The notes below the pieces were generated by a model. The model was given only the letters and a program-made list of their open reading frames with translations. It was not told where the DNA came from and did not search any database. From positions 1 through 10,565 of the forward strand of contig URDC01000050.1 of the NCBI GenBank assembly GCA_900546565.1: a stretch of DNA of 10,565 nucleotides. Direction: 5' to 3'. Positions 1-6,780 of this stretch are shown here, one piece after another (the first letter of the stretch is position 1; the number at the start of each line of letters is the position of its first letter). This DNA comes from an uncultured Opitutales bacterium. Lineage in GTDB: Bacteria; Verrucomicrobiota; Verrucomicrobiia; Opitutales; Intestinicryptomonadaceae. Position numbers and translations under genes: made by a program.

Positions 1-72
1 CAATTTGCGCCTGTGCCCGACATTTAAAATAATCCACCACCACCAAAGAAACGTGTCCTCGCTGCTTTTAAC

Positions 73-1554
73 TTAGAAGTGGGCAAGACGCATATCCCCC
101 TCCGCAACAAACGCCTCGTGCATAGCATATGCTTTCGAAAGCGTCTGCGGCGTGTGCCCACAGGGAACGTTTTTGAGGAAGTCGTTGAGCAGCGGCTTGT
201 AGTCTTCGTGGGCACAAACGTCAATGATAAGACGCGCACGCTCCATCGGACTCTTGCCTCGCAGGTCGGCAACACCCTTTTCGGTGACAATAATGTTTAC
301 ACTGTGTTCGGAGTGGTCGCAGTGCGAAACATTCGGGACAATCGCACTGATAAGCCCGCCTTTTGCGACCGACGGACAAGTAAATATCGACAAATACGCC
401 GACCTCGTGAAGTCGCCACTGCCGCCAATACCGTTCATAATGTTCTTGCCCATGATGTGCGAGCTATTGACATTGCCCGATAGGTCTACTTCGATGGCCG
501 TGTTCATCGAGATAATGCCGATGCGGCGCGCGACTTCGGGGCTGTTCGAAATTTCCTGCGGACGCAACACGAGTTTGTCCTTAAAGAACTTCATATTCTG
601 ATACACTTCGTCGATTTTAGCGGCAGTGCAGGTAAGCGATGTCGCCGAGGCGCATTTGATGTTTCCGGTTTCGATGAGGTCGATAACCGAGTCTTGCAGA
701 ACTTCGGAGTACATGCAGAATTGCGGGATGTCGGGATTTTCGCCGAGCGCACTCAATACCGCATTTGCAATGTTGCCCACGCCGCTTTGAATGGGCAGGA
801 AACTCGACGGAATGCGCCCCGACTTCATTTCGGCGGCGAGGAAGTCTGCAACATTCTGACCGATTTTGTGTGTAATCGGATCGCTGGGTTTGAAGGGCGA
901 GACTTGGTCGGGCATGTCGGTTTTGACAATGCCTACAATTTTCTTCGGATCGACTTTAACAACGGGCGCGCCGATTCTGTCGCCTGCCGAGTAAATCGGG
1001 ATTTCGCGGCGGTGCGGCGGATTTGCGGTTTCGTATATGTCGTGGATTCCGTAAAGCTCTTTCGATTGGTGGGCGTTGAGCTCGATTAGGATTTTGTCGG
1101 CAAGCTTCAAGCCCGTGGGCGAGATGCCGACGGATGTCGTCAAAAGGATTTCTCCGTTTTCGCTGACGTCCGCGGCCTCGACAATCGCCCAGTCGAATTT
1201 GCCCATAAAGCCGTAGTTCATGTATTGCGGCGTCATCGACAGATGGAGGTCGGTGTAGCGGATTTCGTTTGAGTTTGCGCCCTTGCGGATGTCTGGATTC
1301 GTCTGATACGGGGTGCGGTAGTAGATTGCGTGGGCTCTTGCCAGAACGCCTTCGCAGAGGTCGCCCGACGATGCGCCCGTGACGACGGCAATTTTGAATT
1401 CCCTTCCTGCTTCGTGTTCCTTTTCCGCCTTGGAGGCAATTGCCGAGGGGATTACTTTCGTCGCGCCCGCGGGGGTAAATCCGCTGAATGCGATTTGTTG
1501 ACCGTTTTGAATGAGGCTTGCTGCCTCTTCGGGAGTGAGATATTGATAACTCAT
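73..1554 (-). CDS. Acetyl-CoA hydrolase/transferase family protein, probable propionyl-CoA:succinate CoA-transferase
   Basis: This 493-residue cytosolic protein matches the length and motifs of the class I CoA-transferases of the Cat1/ScpC/AarC type. These move CoA between an acyl-CoA and a carboxylate through a glutamyl-CoA intermediate. The expected catalytic glutamate is E284 in MYSEVLQDS. Glycine-rich CoA-binding stretches are QSGVGNIANAV (256-266) and GIGGSGDF (375-382). It is the last gene of the methylmalonyl-CoA decarboxylase operon, 83 bases after mmdB, so succinate plus propionyl-CoA giving succinyl-CoA plus propionate is the likely reaction. Acetate or butyrate as partner cannot be excluded. 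The ATG has no visible Shine-Dalgarno sequence; its leader is A/T-rich. A hairpin at 1592-1617 lies in the gap and could modulate expression. The family call is firm; the substrate is inferred from neighbours. Confidence 0.9.
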   Translation of the reverse strand: MSYQYLTPEEAASLIQNGQQIAFSGFTPAGATKVIPSAIASKAEKEHEAGREFKIAVVTGASSGDLCEGVLARAHAIYYRTPYQTNPDIRKGANSNEIRYTDLHLSMTPQYMNYGFMGKFDWAIVEAADVSENGEILLTTSVGISPTGLKLADKILIELNAHQSKELYGIHDIYETANPPHRREIPIYSAGDRIGAPVVKVDPKKIVGIVKTDMPDQVSPFKPSDPITHKIGQNVADFLAAEMKSGRIPSSFLPIQSGVGNIANAVLSALGENPDIPQFCMYSEVLQDSVIDLIETGNIKCASATSLTCTAAKIDEVYQNMKFFKDKLVLRPQEISNSPEVARRIGIISMNTAIEVDLSGNVNSSHIMGKNIMNGIGGSGDFTRSAYLSIFTCPSVAKGGLISAIVPNVSHCDHSEHSVNIIVTEKGVADLRGKSPMERARLIIDVCAHEDYKPLLNDFLKNVPCGHTPQTLSKAYAMHEAFVAEGDMRLAHF

Positions 1555-1591
1555 TGTTTTAATATTGTGTGTTTTGTATTTTTAAAATGAA

Positions 1592-1617
1592 GGCACGCGT
1601 ATAGTAGGGCGCGTGCC
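1592..1617 (-). terminator. Intra-operon hairpin between mmdB and the CoA-transferase gene
   Basis: GGCACGCG and CGCGTGCC form a perfect 8-bp GC-rich stem around a 10-base loop. On the minus strand it is followed by TTCATTTTAAAAATAC, T-rich but not an unbroken T-run. It sits 20 bases past the mmdB stop and 38 bases before the CoA-transferase start. It could be a partial terminator, an attenuator or an mRNA-stabilising 3' structure. The sequence shows the stem; the role is inferred. Confidence 0.5.
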
Positions 1618-1637
1618 GTTCGTTTAAGATATGTAGC

Positions 1638-3218
1638 TTAGTGCCCGAGCGTGGCAATAAAGAAGCCCGCAACAAGCGCAGTTCCGATAACGCCCGCAAC
1701 ATTCGGACCCATCGCGTGCATAAGCAGGAAGTTTGAAGGATCGGCTTTTGCGCCTTCAACCTGCGATACACGCGCTGCCATAGGCACTGCCGAAACACCC
1801 GCCGAACCTATGAGCGGGTTGATTTTTTCCTTCAAGAACAAATTCATAAACTTCGCCATAAGCACGCCCAAGGTAGTCGAGAACCCGAACGCCACAACGC
1901 CCAGCCCGAGAATGTAGAGCGTTTCGGCGCGAATGAACCTGTCGCCCGTCATCGTTATGCCAACCGACGTTCCCAAAAAAACCGTTATTATGTTTATGAC
2001 TTCGTTTTGCGCCGCTTTGCTTAGACGCTCGCAGACGCCGCATTCCTTGATGAAGTTGCCCAACATCAACATGCAAATAAGAGCCGAAACGTCGGGGACA
2101 AGCAGAATGCACAAAATTGTGACCATAAGCGCGAAAATCAGCTTTTCCAAACGCGAGACCTTGCGCAAACTCTTCATTTTTATCTTGCGTTCATTTTTGG
2201 TTGTGAACAAACGCATAAGCGGCGGCTGGATAATCGGCACCAATGCCATATAACTGTATGCGGCAACCGCAATCGGCGCGAGCAGATGCGGGGCGAGCTT
2301 GTTCGATATGAAAATAGAGGTTGGTCCGTCCGCGCCGCCGATAATGCCGATGGACGCGGCTTCGGGCGACGTAAACCCGAGCGCGAGCGCGCCCATAAAC
2401 GTCGCGAAAACGCCGAATTGCGCCGCGCCGCCCAAAAGCAGGGTCTTTGGGTTTGCTATAAGCGGGCCGAAGTCCGTCAACGCACCGACACCCAGAAAAA
2501 TGAGCGGCGGGAAAAGCTCGAGCAGCACGCCCATCTGGATGTAGTAATACAACCCGCCCGTTCGCTCGCTGTAAATGTTCGCGATTTTCGAGCCGTTTTG
2601 GATTTTCTCGCCCTCCGTCGCATTTATTTCCGTCACATCGCCCGAGGCTTGCGCCCAGACAAACGTGTCGTCTCCGTTAAGGACGAGGTTTTTGCCCTTA
2701 AACTTGACATTGAATTTTTTTCCTTTGAGAGCCTCTTCAATCGCCTTTTTCGGTGCGAATTGCGTGGGGGAGACAATCGCAATCAGGTCTGGAATGCCCT
2801 TCGCTTTCTTGAACGCGTCCTTTCTGCCTTCCGCCGAAGTTATGTCTTCGACCTCCGCAAAGAACGCCGAAATGTCGCTTTGCGCAGTCTCGACCGACTT
2901 TACGATGTCCGAGACTTTTGTCGGCGTATGCTTTATCATACGCGGCACAAACGCGACATCGCCTTCGCGCACGAAGACGGTTTTAACAATCCCCTCTGTG
3001 GGCGAAAGCAGATAGCCCGCGGGTTTGTTGAGCACGCCCTCCGTGGGGAGGTTTGCCAGCAGCGCGCCGAATGCAATCGGCACGAGCAGCAACGGTTCGT
3101 ATTGGCGGAAAACCGCCAGATACATCAGCACCAGCACGACCATCCACATCACCAGCATGCGCCAGTCGATATAGCAAAAGCCCGATTTGAGAGCCAATTC
3201 CATCAAACTGTTTAACAT
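1638..3218 (-). CDS. mmdB: Sodium-translocating methylmalonyl-CoA decarboxylase, beta subunit, with a large internal insert
   Basis: This is the integral membrane subunit that decarboxylates carboxybiotin and couples it to Na+ export (OadB/MmdB/GcdB family). Family hallmarks are present: ELFPPLIFLGVGALTDFGPL (234-253), the ion-site loop IGIIGGADGPTSI (290-302, D297), AYSYMALVPIIQPP (320-333), NPLIGSAGVSAVPMAAR (467-483) and the C-terminal HAMGPNVAGVIG (501-512, N506). At 526 residues it is well above the usual 375-435. The excess is a hydrophilic, Lys-rich segment at about residues 82-226, between the end of the first conserved block and the ELFP helix. The ATG at 3218 has no clear Shine-Dalgarno; a second in-frame ATG five codons in is possible. 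The gene lies 39 bases after mmdC. Family and role are confident; substrate specificity comes from the neighbouring MmdA-type subunit and epimerase. Confidence 0.93.
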   Translation of the reverse strand: MLNSLMELALKSGFCYIDWRMLVMWMVVLVLMYLAVFRQYEPLLLVPIAFGALLANLPTEGVLNKPAGYLLSPTEGIVKTVFVREGDVAFVPRMIKHTPTKVSDIVKSVETAQSDISAFFAEVEDITSAEGRKDAFKKAKGIPDLIAIVSPTQFAPKKAIEEALKGKKFNVKFKGKNLVLNGDDTFVWAQASGDVTEINATEGEKIQNGSKIANIYSERTGGLYYYIQMGVLLELFPPLIFLGVGALTDFGPLIANPKTLLLGGAAQFGVFATFMGALALGFTSPEAASIGIIGGADGPTSIFISNKLAPHLLAPIAVAAYSYMALVPIIQPPLMRLFTTKNERKIKMKSLRKVSRLEKLIFALMVTILCILLVPDVSALICMLMLGNFIKECGVCERLSKAAQNEVINIITVFLGTSVGITMTGDRFIRAETLYILGLGVVAFGFSTTLGVLMAKFMNLFLKEKINPLIGSAGVSAVPMAARVSQVEGAKADPSNFLLMHAMGPNVAGVIGTALVAGFFIATLGH

Positions 3219-3257
3219 AGCTTGAATGTTTTTAGTTAGTTTTGCGGAAATTTTTAC

Positions 3258-3656
3258 TTACGCAAGCGAAACGAGCGGCTGACCTTCCTGAACACTCTGA
3301 CCCGCCGCAACGTGAACCTTCGTCACCGTTCCGTCTTTGTTGGCATTTACGGGCGTGTCCATTTTCATTGCTTCGAGCATAACAATCAGCTCGCCCGCCT
3401 TGACCGCCTGACCTTCCTTGACGGCGACATTTTTGACGGTTGCCGCCAACGGGCACAACACGTCGTTTGCTCCCGCCGCAACGGGCGCGACAGCCGCGGG
3501 GGCAGGGGCGGCAGCCACAACGGGGGCAGCCACAACGGGCGCAGCGGCAACCGCGGGCTGAGCCGCAACCGGAACTACCGACGCGATTTTCGAGCCGAGA
3601 ACTTCGACTTCCACTTCATACGTTTTGCCGTCAACTGTAATGCGTAATTTTTTCAT
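3258..3656 (-). CDS. mmdC: Biotin carboxyl carrier subunit of the decarboxylase
   Basis: A 132-residue carrier that shuttles CO2 as carboxybiotin from the MmdA carboxyltransferase to the membrane subunit. An N-terminal strand-rich piece (1-28) is followed by a flexible Ala/Pro/Val linker (about 29-63) and a C-terminal biotinyl domain (64-132). The biotinylation motif EAMKMD places the modified lysine at K98, 34 residues before the C-terminus, the normal spacing. The domain opens with CPLAATVKNVAVKEGQ, the usual first half of the biotinyl barrel. AAAAGGA stands 6 bases before the ATG and supports this start. The linker DNA contains an exact tandem 15-mer (3510-3539). It lies 80 bases after mmdD and 39 before mmdB, the normal order for these pumps. 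Confidence 0.95.
   Translation of the reverse strand: MKKLRITVDGKTYEVEVEVLGSKIASVVPVAAQPAVAAAPVVAAPVVAAAPAPAAVAPVAAGANDVLCPLAATVKNVAVKEGQAVKAGELIVMLEAMKMDTPVNANKDGTVTKVHVAAGQSVQEGQPLVSLA
3510..3539. repeat. Tandem 15-bp repeat in the mmdC linker
   Basis: Two exact adjacent copies of a 15-mer (GGCAGCCACAACGGG on the plus strand) encode repeated Ala-Pro-Val units of the MmdC linker. Because the unit is a multiple of three, gain or loss of copies would change only linker length. Confidence 0.85.
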
Positions 3657-3736
3657 AAATTGTCCTTTTCTTATTTTGTTTGAGGTTATTATTTTTTTGT
3701 TTGAAAATGTTTTAGCTTGAAAAATTCGAAAACCGC

Positions 3737-4198
3737 CTACTTTTTTGCGGGCGTGTAGTTGCGCGAGTTGAAAATCTGCTCGCGTCCGAAACGCGCATAG
3801 TTCGCGTCAATCGGCTTGTAGGAAACCACCCTGCATTCGTCTCCGTCGAGGGCGACCGTTGCCGCCGCCGAAAGCACCGCGAGCAGCTCGCCCGACGCGT
3901 CCTTTTGCAGCTCGGGCATAACACTGGCCACCGCCGCCGAAATCACGAACGCATGCTCGGGCGGAATGTCCGCGGGGAACGGACTTTTCGCGCCCGCCGC
4001 CGCGCCGCTTGCCGCGGCTTTCCGCGCGTCCTTCTGCGCCGCGAGTTTTTCGGCAAACACAAAGAACTTGCCCATAACCGCCGTTATCGAGGACATCGCC
4101 AACAGCACGACCATAACCACGCAAAAGCCCGCAATAGAGAACGAAATTATCTGCGACGCATTCGGGTTGAGCGGAATCAACGAAAGCATAATATTCAT
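3737..4198 (-). CDS. mmdD: OadG/MmdD-family small membrane subunit of the decarboxylase
   Basis: A 153-residue protein with one N-terminal membrane segment (about 17-41), an Ala/Lys-rich cytosolic linker (52-74), then EHAFVISAAVASVM (81-94) and the C-terminal YARFGREQIFNSR (134-146). The latter two are typical of gamma/delta subunits (OadG, MmdD), which anchor the carboxyltransferase to the membrane subunit and stabilise the complex. The frame stays open upstream to 4291, but the ATG at 4198 is preferred. It follows AAAGGCG at good distance, lies 16 bases after the mmdA stop, and puts the membrane helix at the N-terminus; the upstream extension is Arg-rich and overlaps mmdA. The 80-base gap to mmdC is A/T-rich with no obvious hairpin. 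No separate small MmdE-type gene is visible. Confidence 0.85.
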   Translation of the reverse strand: MNIMLSLIPLNPNASQIISFSIAGFCVVMVVLLAMSSITAVMGKFFVFAEKLAAQKDARKAAASGAAAGAKSPFPADIPPEHAFVISAAVASVMPELQKDASGELLAVLSAAATVALDGDECRVVSYKPIDANYARFGREQIFNSRNYTPAKK

Positions 4199-4214
4199 AG
4201 ATTCGCCTTTCTTA

Positions 4215-5777
4215 TTAGAGTGGCATATTGCCGTTTTTCTTCGGCAGAGTCGTCGCGCGCTTCGAGAGTGTCGAGCGCAACGCCATGGCAATCGCGCCGC
4301 GCGTCTGCGCGGGTTCGATAACGTCCGTCACCTTTCCGAGGCTTGCCGCCTGATACGGACTTTCGAATTTCGCGCTGTATTCGGCCATATACGCGGCGGC
4401 TTTTTCGGCGCGCAACTTCGGGTCTTCAATAGCTTTAAGCTCTTTTCCGTAGAGGACATTTACCGCGCCCTTCGCGCCCATAACCGCGATTTCCGCCGTC
4501 GGCCACGCGAAAATCACGTCCGCGCCCATATCCTTGCAGCACATCGCGATATACGCGCCGCCGTAGGCCTTTCGCATAACGAGAGTCACCATAGGCACCG
4601 TCGACGCCGCATACGCATAAAGCAGCTTTGCGCCGTGGCGGATTATGCCGCCGCGCTCCTGCGCCAACCCCGGCATAAACCCCGGAACGTCAACCAAATT
4701 CACAAGCGGAATATTGTATGAATTGCAGATTAGAATAAACCGCGCCGCCTTGTCCGAGGCGTCGATGTCCAAACACCCCGCCTTAAAGTTCGGCTGGTTC
4801 GCGATAATACCAACAACCACACCCTGAATACGGGCAAACCCGACAACCACATTCTTGGCAAAGTGCTCCTGAATTTCGAAGAAGTCGGCGTTGTCGACAA
4901 GCCGTGAAATCACGTCTTTTACATTATACGACGTGTTCGCGCCCTCGGGGATTATTTCGTTCAACACTTCGTCGTATTGCTGGACGAGCGGTTGCGAGAG
5001 GTCGTGCGGAGGTTCCTGCATATTGTTCGAGGGCAGGAACGAAAGCAGCTTCGCCGCGAGTTCTAACGCGTGAGAGTCGTCTTTTGCAACAAGATGAATG
5101 TTCCCCGAAACCGTTGCATGCGCATTTGCCGTTGCGAACATATCAAGCGTTGCCTCTTCGCCCATTGCCGCTTTTATAACCTGCGGGCCGCAAATGAACA
5201 GGTCGGAGTTCGATTGCGTCATAATGATGAAGTCCATAAGCGCGGGGCTGTAAGCCGCGCCGCCCGCGCACGGGCCCGCAATAATCGAAATCTGCGGAAT
5301 CACGCCCGAACACGAAACATTCTGGCGGAAAATCTGCGCATAGCCCGAAAGCGAGGCAACGCCTTCCTGAATGCGCGCGCCGCCGCTGTCGTTGACTCCC
5401 ACAACGGGCATGCCGTTTCTTGCGGCAAATTGCATAATGTCGACAATTTTTTTTGCGTGGTTTGCCCCCAGCGAGCCGCCCGAAACCGTGAAGTCCTGAC
5501 TAAATGCCGCCACTGGACGCCCGTTTACAAGCCCCGTTCCGCATACGACGCCGTCGGTCGGCAGCTCTTTTTTCTCCATGCCAAAGTTGTGGCAGTCGTG
5601 CTGAACATGCATGCCGAATTCCTGAAAGGAACCTTCGTCGAAGAACGCCATAATCCTTTCGCGCGCGCTCATCAAACCCTTTGCGCGACGCGCTTCGAGC
5701 TTCGATTTTCCGCCCGCGTCAAGGGCTTTTTGACGGCGTTGTAAAAGTTCGTCCATTTGTTTTTTAGTAATAGCCAT
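4215..5777 (-). CDS. mmdA: Methylmalonyl-CoA decarboxylase alpha subunit (carboxyltransferase, PCC-beta family)
   Basis: This 520-residue protein transfers the carboxyl group from (S)-methylmalonyl-CoA to the biotin of MmdC. Both crotonase-like halves are complete. The N-half carries NDSGGARIQEG (129-139) and the oxyanion-hole loop GPCAGGAAYSPAL (168-180). The C-half carries VDVPGFMPG (362-370), MRKAYGGAYIAM (401-412) and WPTAEIAVMGAKGAV (425-439). The C-terminus KKNGNMPL matches the family ending. The usual LGGAxxH segment reads MFATANAH here, a small departure. The same fold serves biotin-dependent propionyl-CoA carboxylase, but no biotin carboxylase gene is present. The neighbours are instead the Na+-pump subunits and the epimerase, so a decarboxylase is favoured. 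AGGA lies 8 bases before the ATG, and the gap from mce is 29 bases. Confidence 0.94.
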   Translation of the reverse strand: MAITKKQMDELLQRRQKALDAGGKSKLEARRAKGLMSARERIMAFFDEGSFQEFGMHVQHDCHNFGMEKKELPTDGVVCGTGLVNGRPVAAFSQDFTVSGGSLGANHAKKIVDIMQFAARNGMPVVGVNDSGGARIQEGVASLSGYAQIFRQNVSCSGVIPQISIIAGPCAGGAAYSPALMDFIIMTQSNSDLFICGPQVIKAAMGEEATLDMFATANAHATVSGNIHLVAKDDSHALELAAKLLSFLPSNNMQEPPHDLSQPLVQQYDEVLNEIIPEGANTSYNVKDVISRLVDNADFFEIQEHFAKNVVVGFARIQGVVVGIIANQPNFKAGCLDIDASDKAARFILICNSYNIPLVNLVDVPGFMPGLAQERGGIIRHGAKLLYAYAASTVPMVTLVMRKAYGGAYIAMCCKDMGADVIFAWPTAEIAVMGAKGAVNVLYGKELKAIEDPKLRAEKAAAYMAEYSAKFESPYQAASLGKVTDVIEPAQTRGAIAMALRSTLSKRATTLPKKNGNMPL

Positions 5778-5806
5778 CGTTTTATCCTGTTATTATTGAA
5801 GATTTT

Positions 5807-6238
5807 CTACTTGCCGCAGCCGCAACCGTCGCAGCCGCCGTCCTGACATATTTCCGTCAACACCCCTCCCGTCGATTTCGGGTGGAGGAATGCGATTTTC
5901 TTCGCGTGCGCGCCGATTTTCGGCGTTTCGTTGAGCAGCACAACGCCCGCGCCTTTCGCTTTCGCGAGGTCGGCAACAATGTCGTTGCTGTTTAGCGCAA
6001 TGTGGTGGATTCCGCCGTGCGGATTCTTTTCCAGGAACTTTGCAATGGGACTGTCTTCCGACGTAGGTTCAAGCAGCTCGATGTGGACGCCGCCGAGGTC
6101 GAAAAACGCCGTTTTTACCTTTTGCTCCGCAACTTCCTCAATACCTTCGCATTTAAGACCGAGTGCGGACTCGTAGTATTTTATCGAGTCGTCGAGAGAC
6201 TTTACGGCAATTCCGATGTGGTCGATTTTTTTGAGCAT
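5807..6238 (-). CDS. mce: Methylmalonyl-CoA epimerase with Cys-rich C-terminal tail
   Basis: A 143-residue VOC-fold enzyme that interconverts (R)- and (S)-methylmalonyl-CoA, linking the mutase product to the decarboxylase. The first module starts KIDHIGIAVKSLDDSIKYY with metal ligand H7. GGIHHIALNSNDI (75-87) supplies the second His, and GGVLTEI (124-130) supplies the C-terminal metal-binding E129. Most family members stop soon after the TELCQ-like ending; this one adds a tail with Cys at 131, 136, 139 and 141. The frame is open upstream to 6286, but the ATG at 6238 follows AGAAAGG and starts at the conserved N-terminus, while the longer start would overlap the -10 element. It is the first gene of the operon, 29 bases before mmdA. 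Confidence 0.94.
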   Translation of the reverse strand: MLKKIDHIGIAVKSLDDSIKYYESALGLKCEGIEEVAEQKVKTAFFDLGGVHIELLEPTSEDSPIAKFLEKNPHGGIHHIALNSNDIVADLAKAKGAGVVLLNETPKIGAHAKKIAFLHPKSTGGVLTEICQDGGCDGCGCGK

Positions 6239-6276
6239 AGTTAGAACCTTTCTCTTGTTTAGTAAAATGCACTGCA

Positions 6277-6305
6277 ATTCTCCCACGATATGAAAAATAT
6301 GTCAA
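6277..6305 (-). promoter_or_regulatory. Probable sigma-70-type promoter of the mce-mmd operon
   Basis: On the minus strand a perfect TTGACA (6305-6300) is followed after exactly 17 bases by GAGAAT (6282-6277), matching four of six -10 consensus positions. Transcription would begin near 6270, giving a leader of about 30 bases before the mce ATG. The position between the repeat block and the operon fits. Confidence 0.6.
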
Positions 6306-6353
6306 CACGTTTCTCTTACTAAAACGGGCGAGGGCGCGTTTGCTTCGCCGACG

Positions 6354-6401
6354 AGTTTTTTATAAGACGTGCACCGTCGGCGATTGCATTCGCAATGCGC
6401 C
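6354..6401 (+). repeat. Direct repeat copy 1 with bulged hairpin
   Basis: A T-tract and TATAA are followed by GACGTGCACCG and then a hairpin: GGCG, ATTGC, loop ATTC, GCAAT, unpaired G, CGCC (6379-6401). It aligns with copy 2 at 6593-6640. Confidence 0.75.
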
Positions 6402-6420
6402 TCTGCTTTATATTTACGGA

Positions 6421-6450
6421 AAAAGCGGAACGAAAGTTCCGCTTTTTTTT
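6421..6450. terminator. Bidirectional intrinsic terminator-like hairpin
   Basis: AAAAGCGGAAC and GTTCCGCTTTT form a perfect 11-bp stem around GAAA (6421-6446). Eight T residues follow on the plus strand and five T residues on the minus strand. It lies upstream of the mce promoter and could insulate the operon from rho read-through. Confidence 0.7.
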
Positions 6451-6592
6451 GATTATAAAAAACTCGTCGAAGCAAACGCTCTCGGGCATCATTGACGCGC
6501 GGTTGCATACGCAACCCGTCGCGCCCCTTCGGGGTCGTTGCTTCGCAACGTTCAAACGCGAGTCATTTTTAGTAGGCTCACACGCTGGTTCT

Positions 6593-6640
6593 AGTTTTTT
6601 TATATGACGTGCACCGACGCGGATTGCTACGCAATACCGC
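6593..6640 (+). repeat. Direct repeat copy 2 with bulged hairpin
   Basis: It repeats the T-tract, TATATGACGTGCACCG and hairpin of copy 1, but the outer stem is GCGG/CCGC instead of GGCG/CGCC. The inner ATTGC/GCAAT pairing and the single unpaired 3' base are kept; the loop is TAC (6619-6640). Confidence 0.75.
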
Positions 6641-6719
6641 TTTGTCAAACGCCCACATAACTTTTATAATCTAAAAAGTTTTTTACATTCGTAAAATCCT
6701 TTTTCTAACACCTTTTTAT

Positions 6720-6742
6720 AAAAACGAAACTTTGTTTCGTTT
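6720..6742 (-). terminator. Weak terminator-like hairpin
   Basis: AAACGAAAC and GTTTCGTTT form a perfect 9-bp stem around a 3-base loop (6722-6742). On the minus strand the stem runs into TTTTTATA. The stem is A/T-rich, so strength is doubtful. It lies about 235 bases past the rho stop. Confidence 0.35.
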
Positions 6743-6780
6743 ACATTATGAATCGGCTTAGAACCAGCTCAGGTTCTTGG

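Larger units (their letters stand above)
6336..6479. repeat. Long inverted repeat, 27 paired bases with a 3-base bulge
   Basis: The left arm (6336-6365) reads GCGTTTGCTTCG, an extra CCG, then ACGAGTTTTTTATAA. The right arm (6453-6479) is its exact reverse complement without the CCG. Weaker pairing continues outward on both sides. The loop encloses a bulged hairpin (6379-6401) and a terminator-like hairpin (6421-6446). Confidence 0.85.

Noticed and set aside
2286..3215. 309-residue plus-strand frame
   Set aside because: Exactly antisense to mmdB, whose conserved motifs are unmistakable; it has the Arg-rich composition of a shadow frame.
4215..5777. mmdA as beta subunit of a biotin-dependent propionyl-CoA carboxylase
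   Set aside because: No biotin carboxylase gene is present, while the Na+-pump beta, carrier and OadG-type subunits follow directly; the sequence alone cannot fully exclude it.
6302..6648. Frames inside the repeat block in several orientations
   Set aside because: They read through the hairpins and inverted repeats; translations are Arg/Lys-rich and unlike any family.
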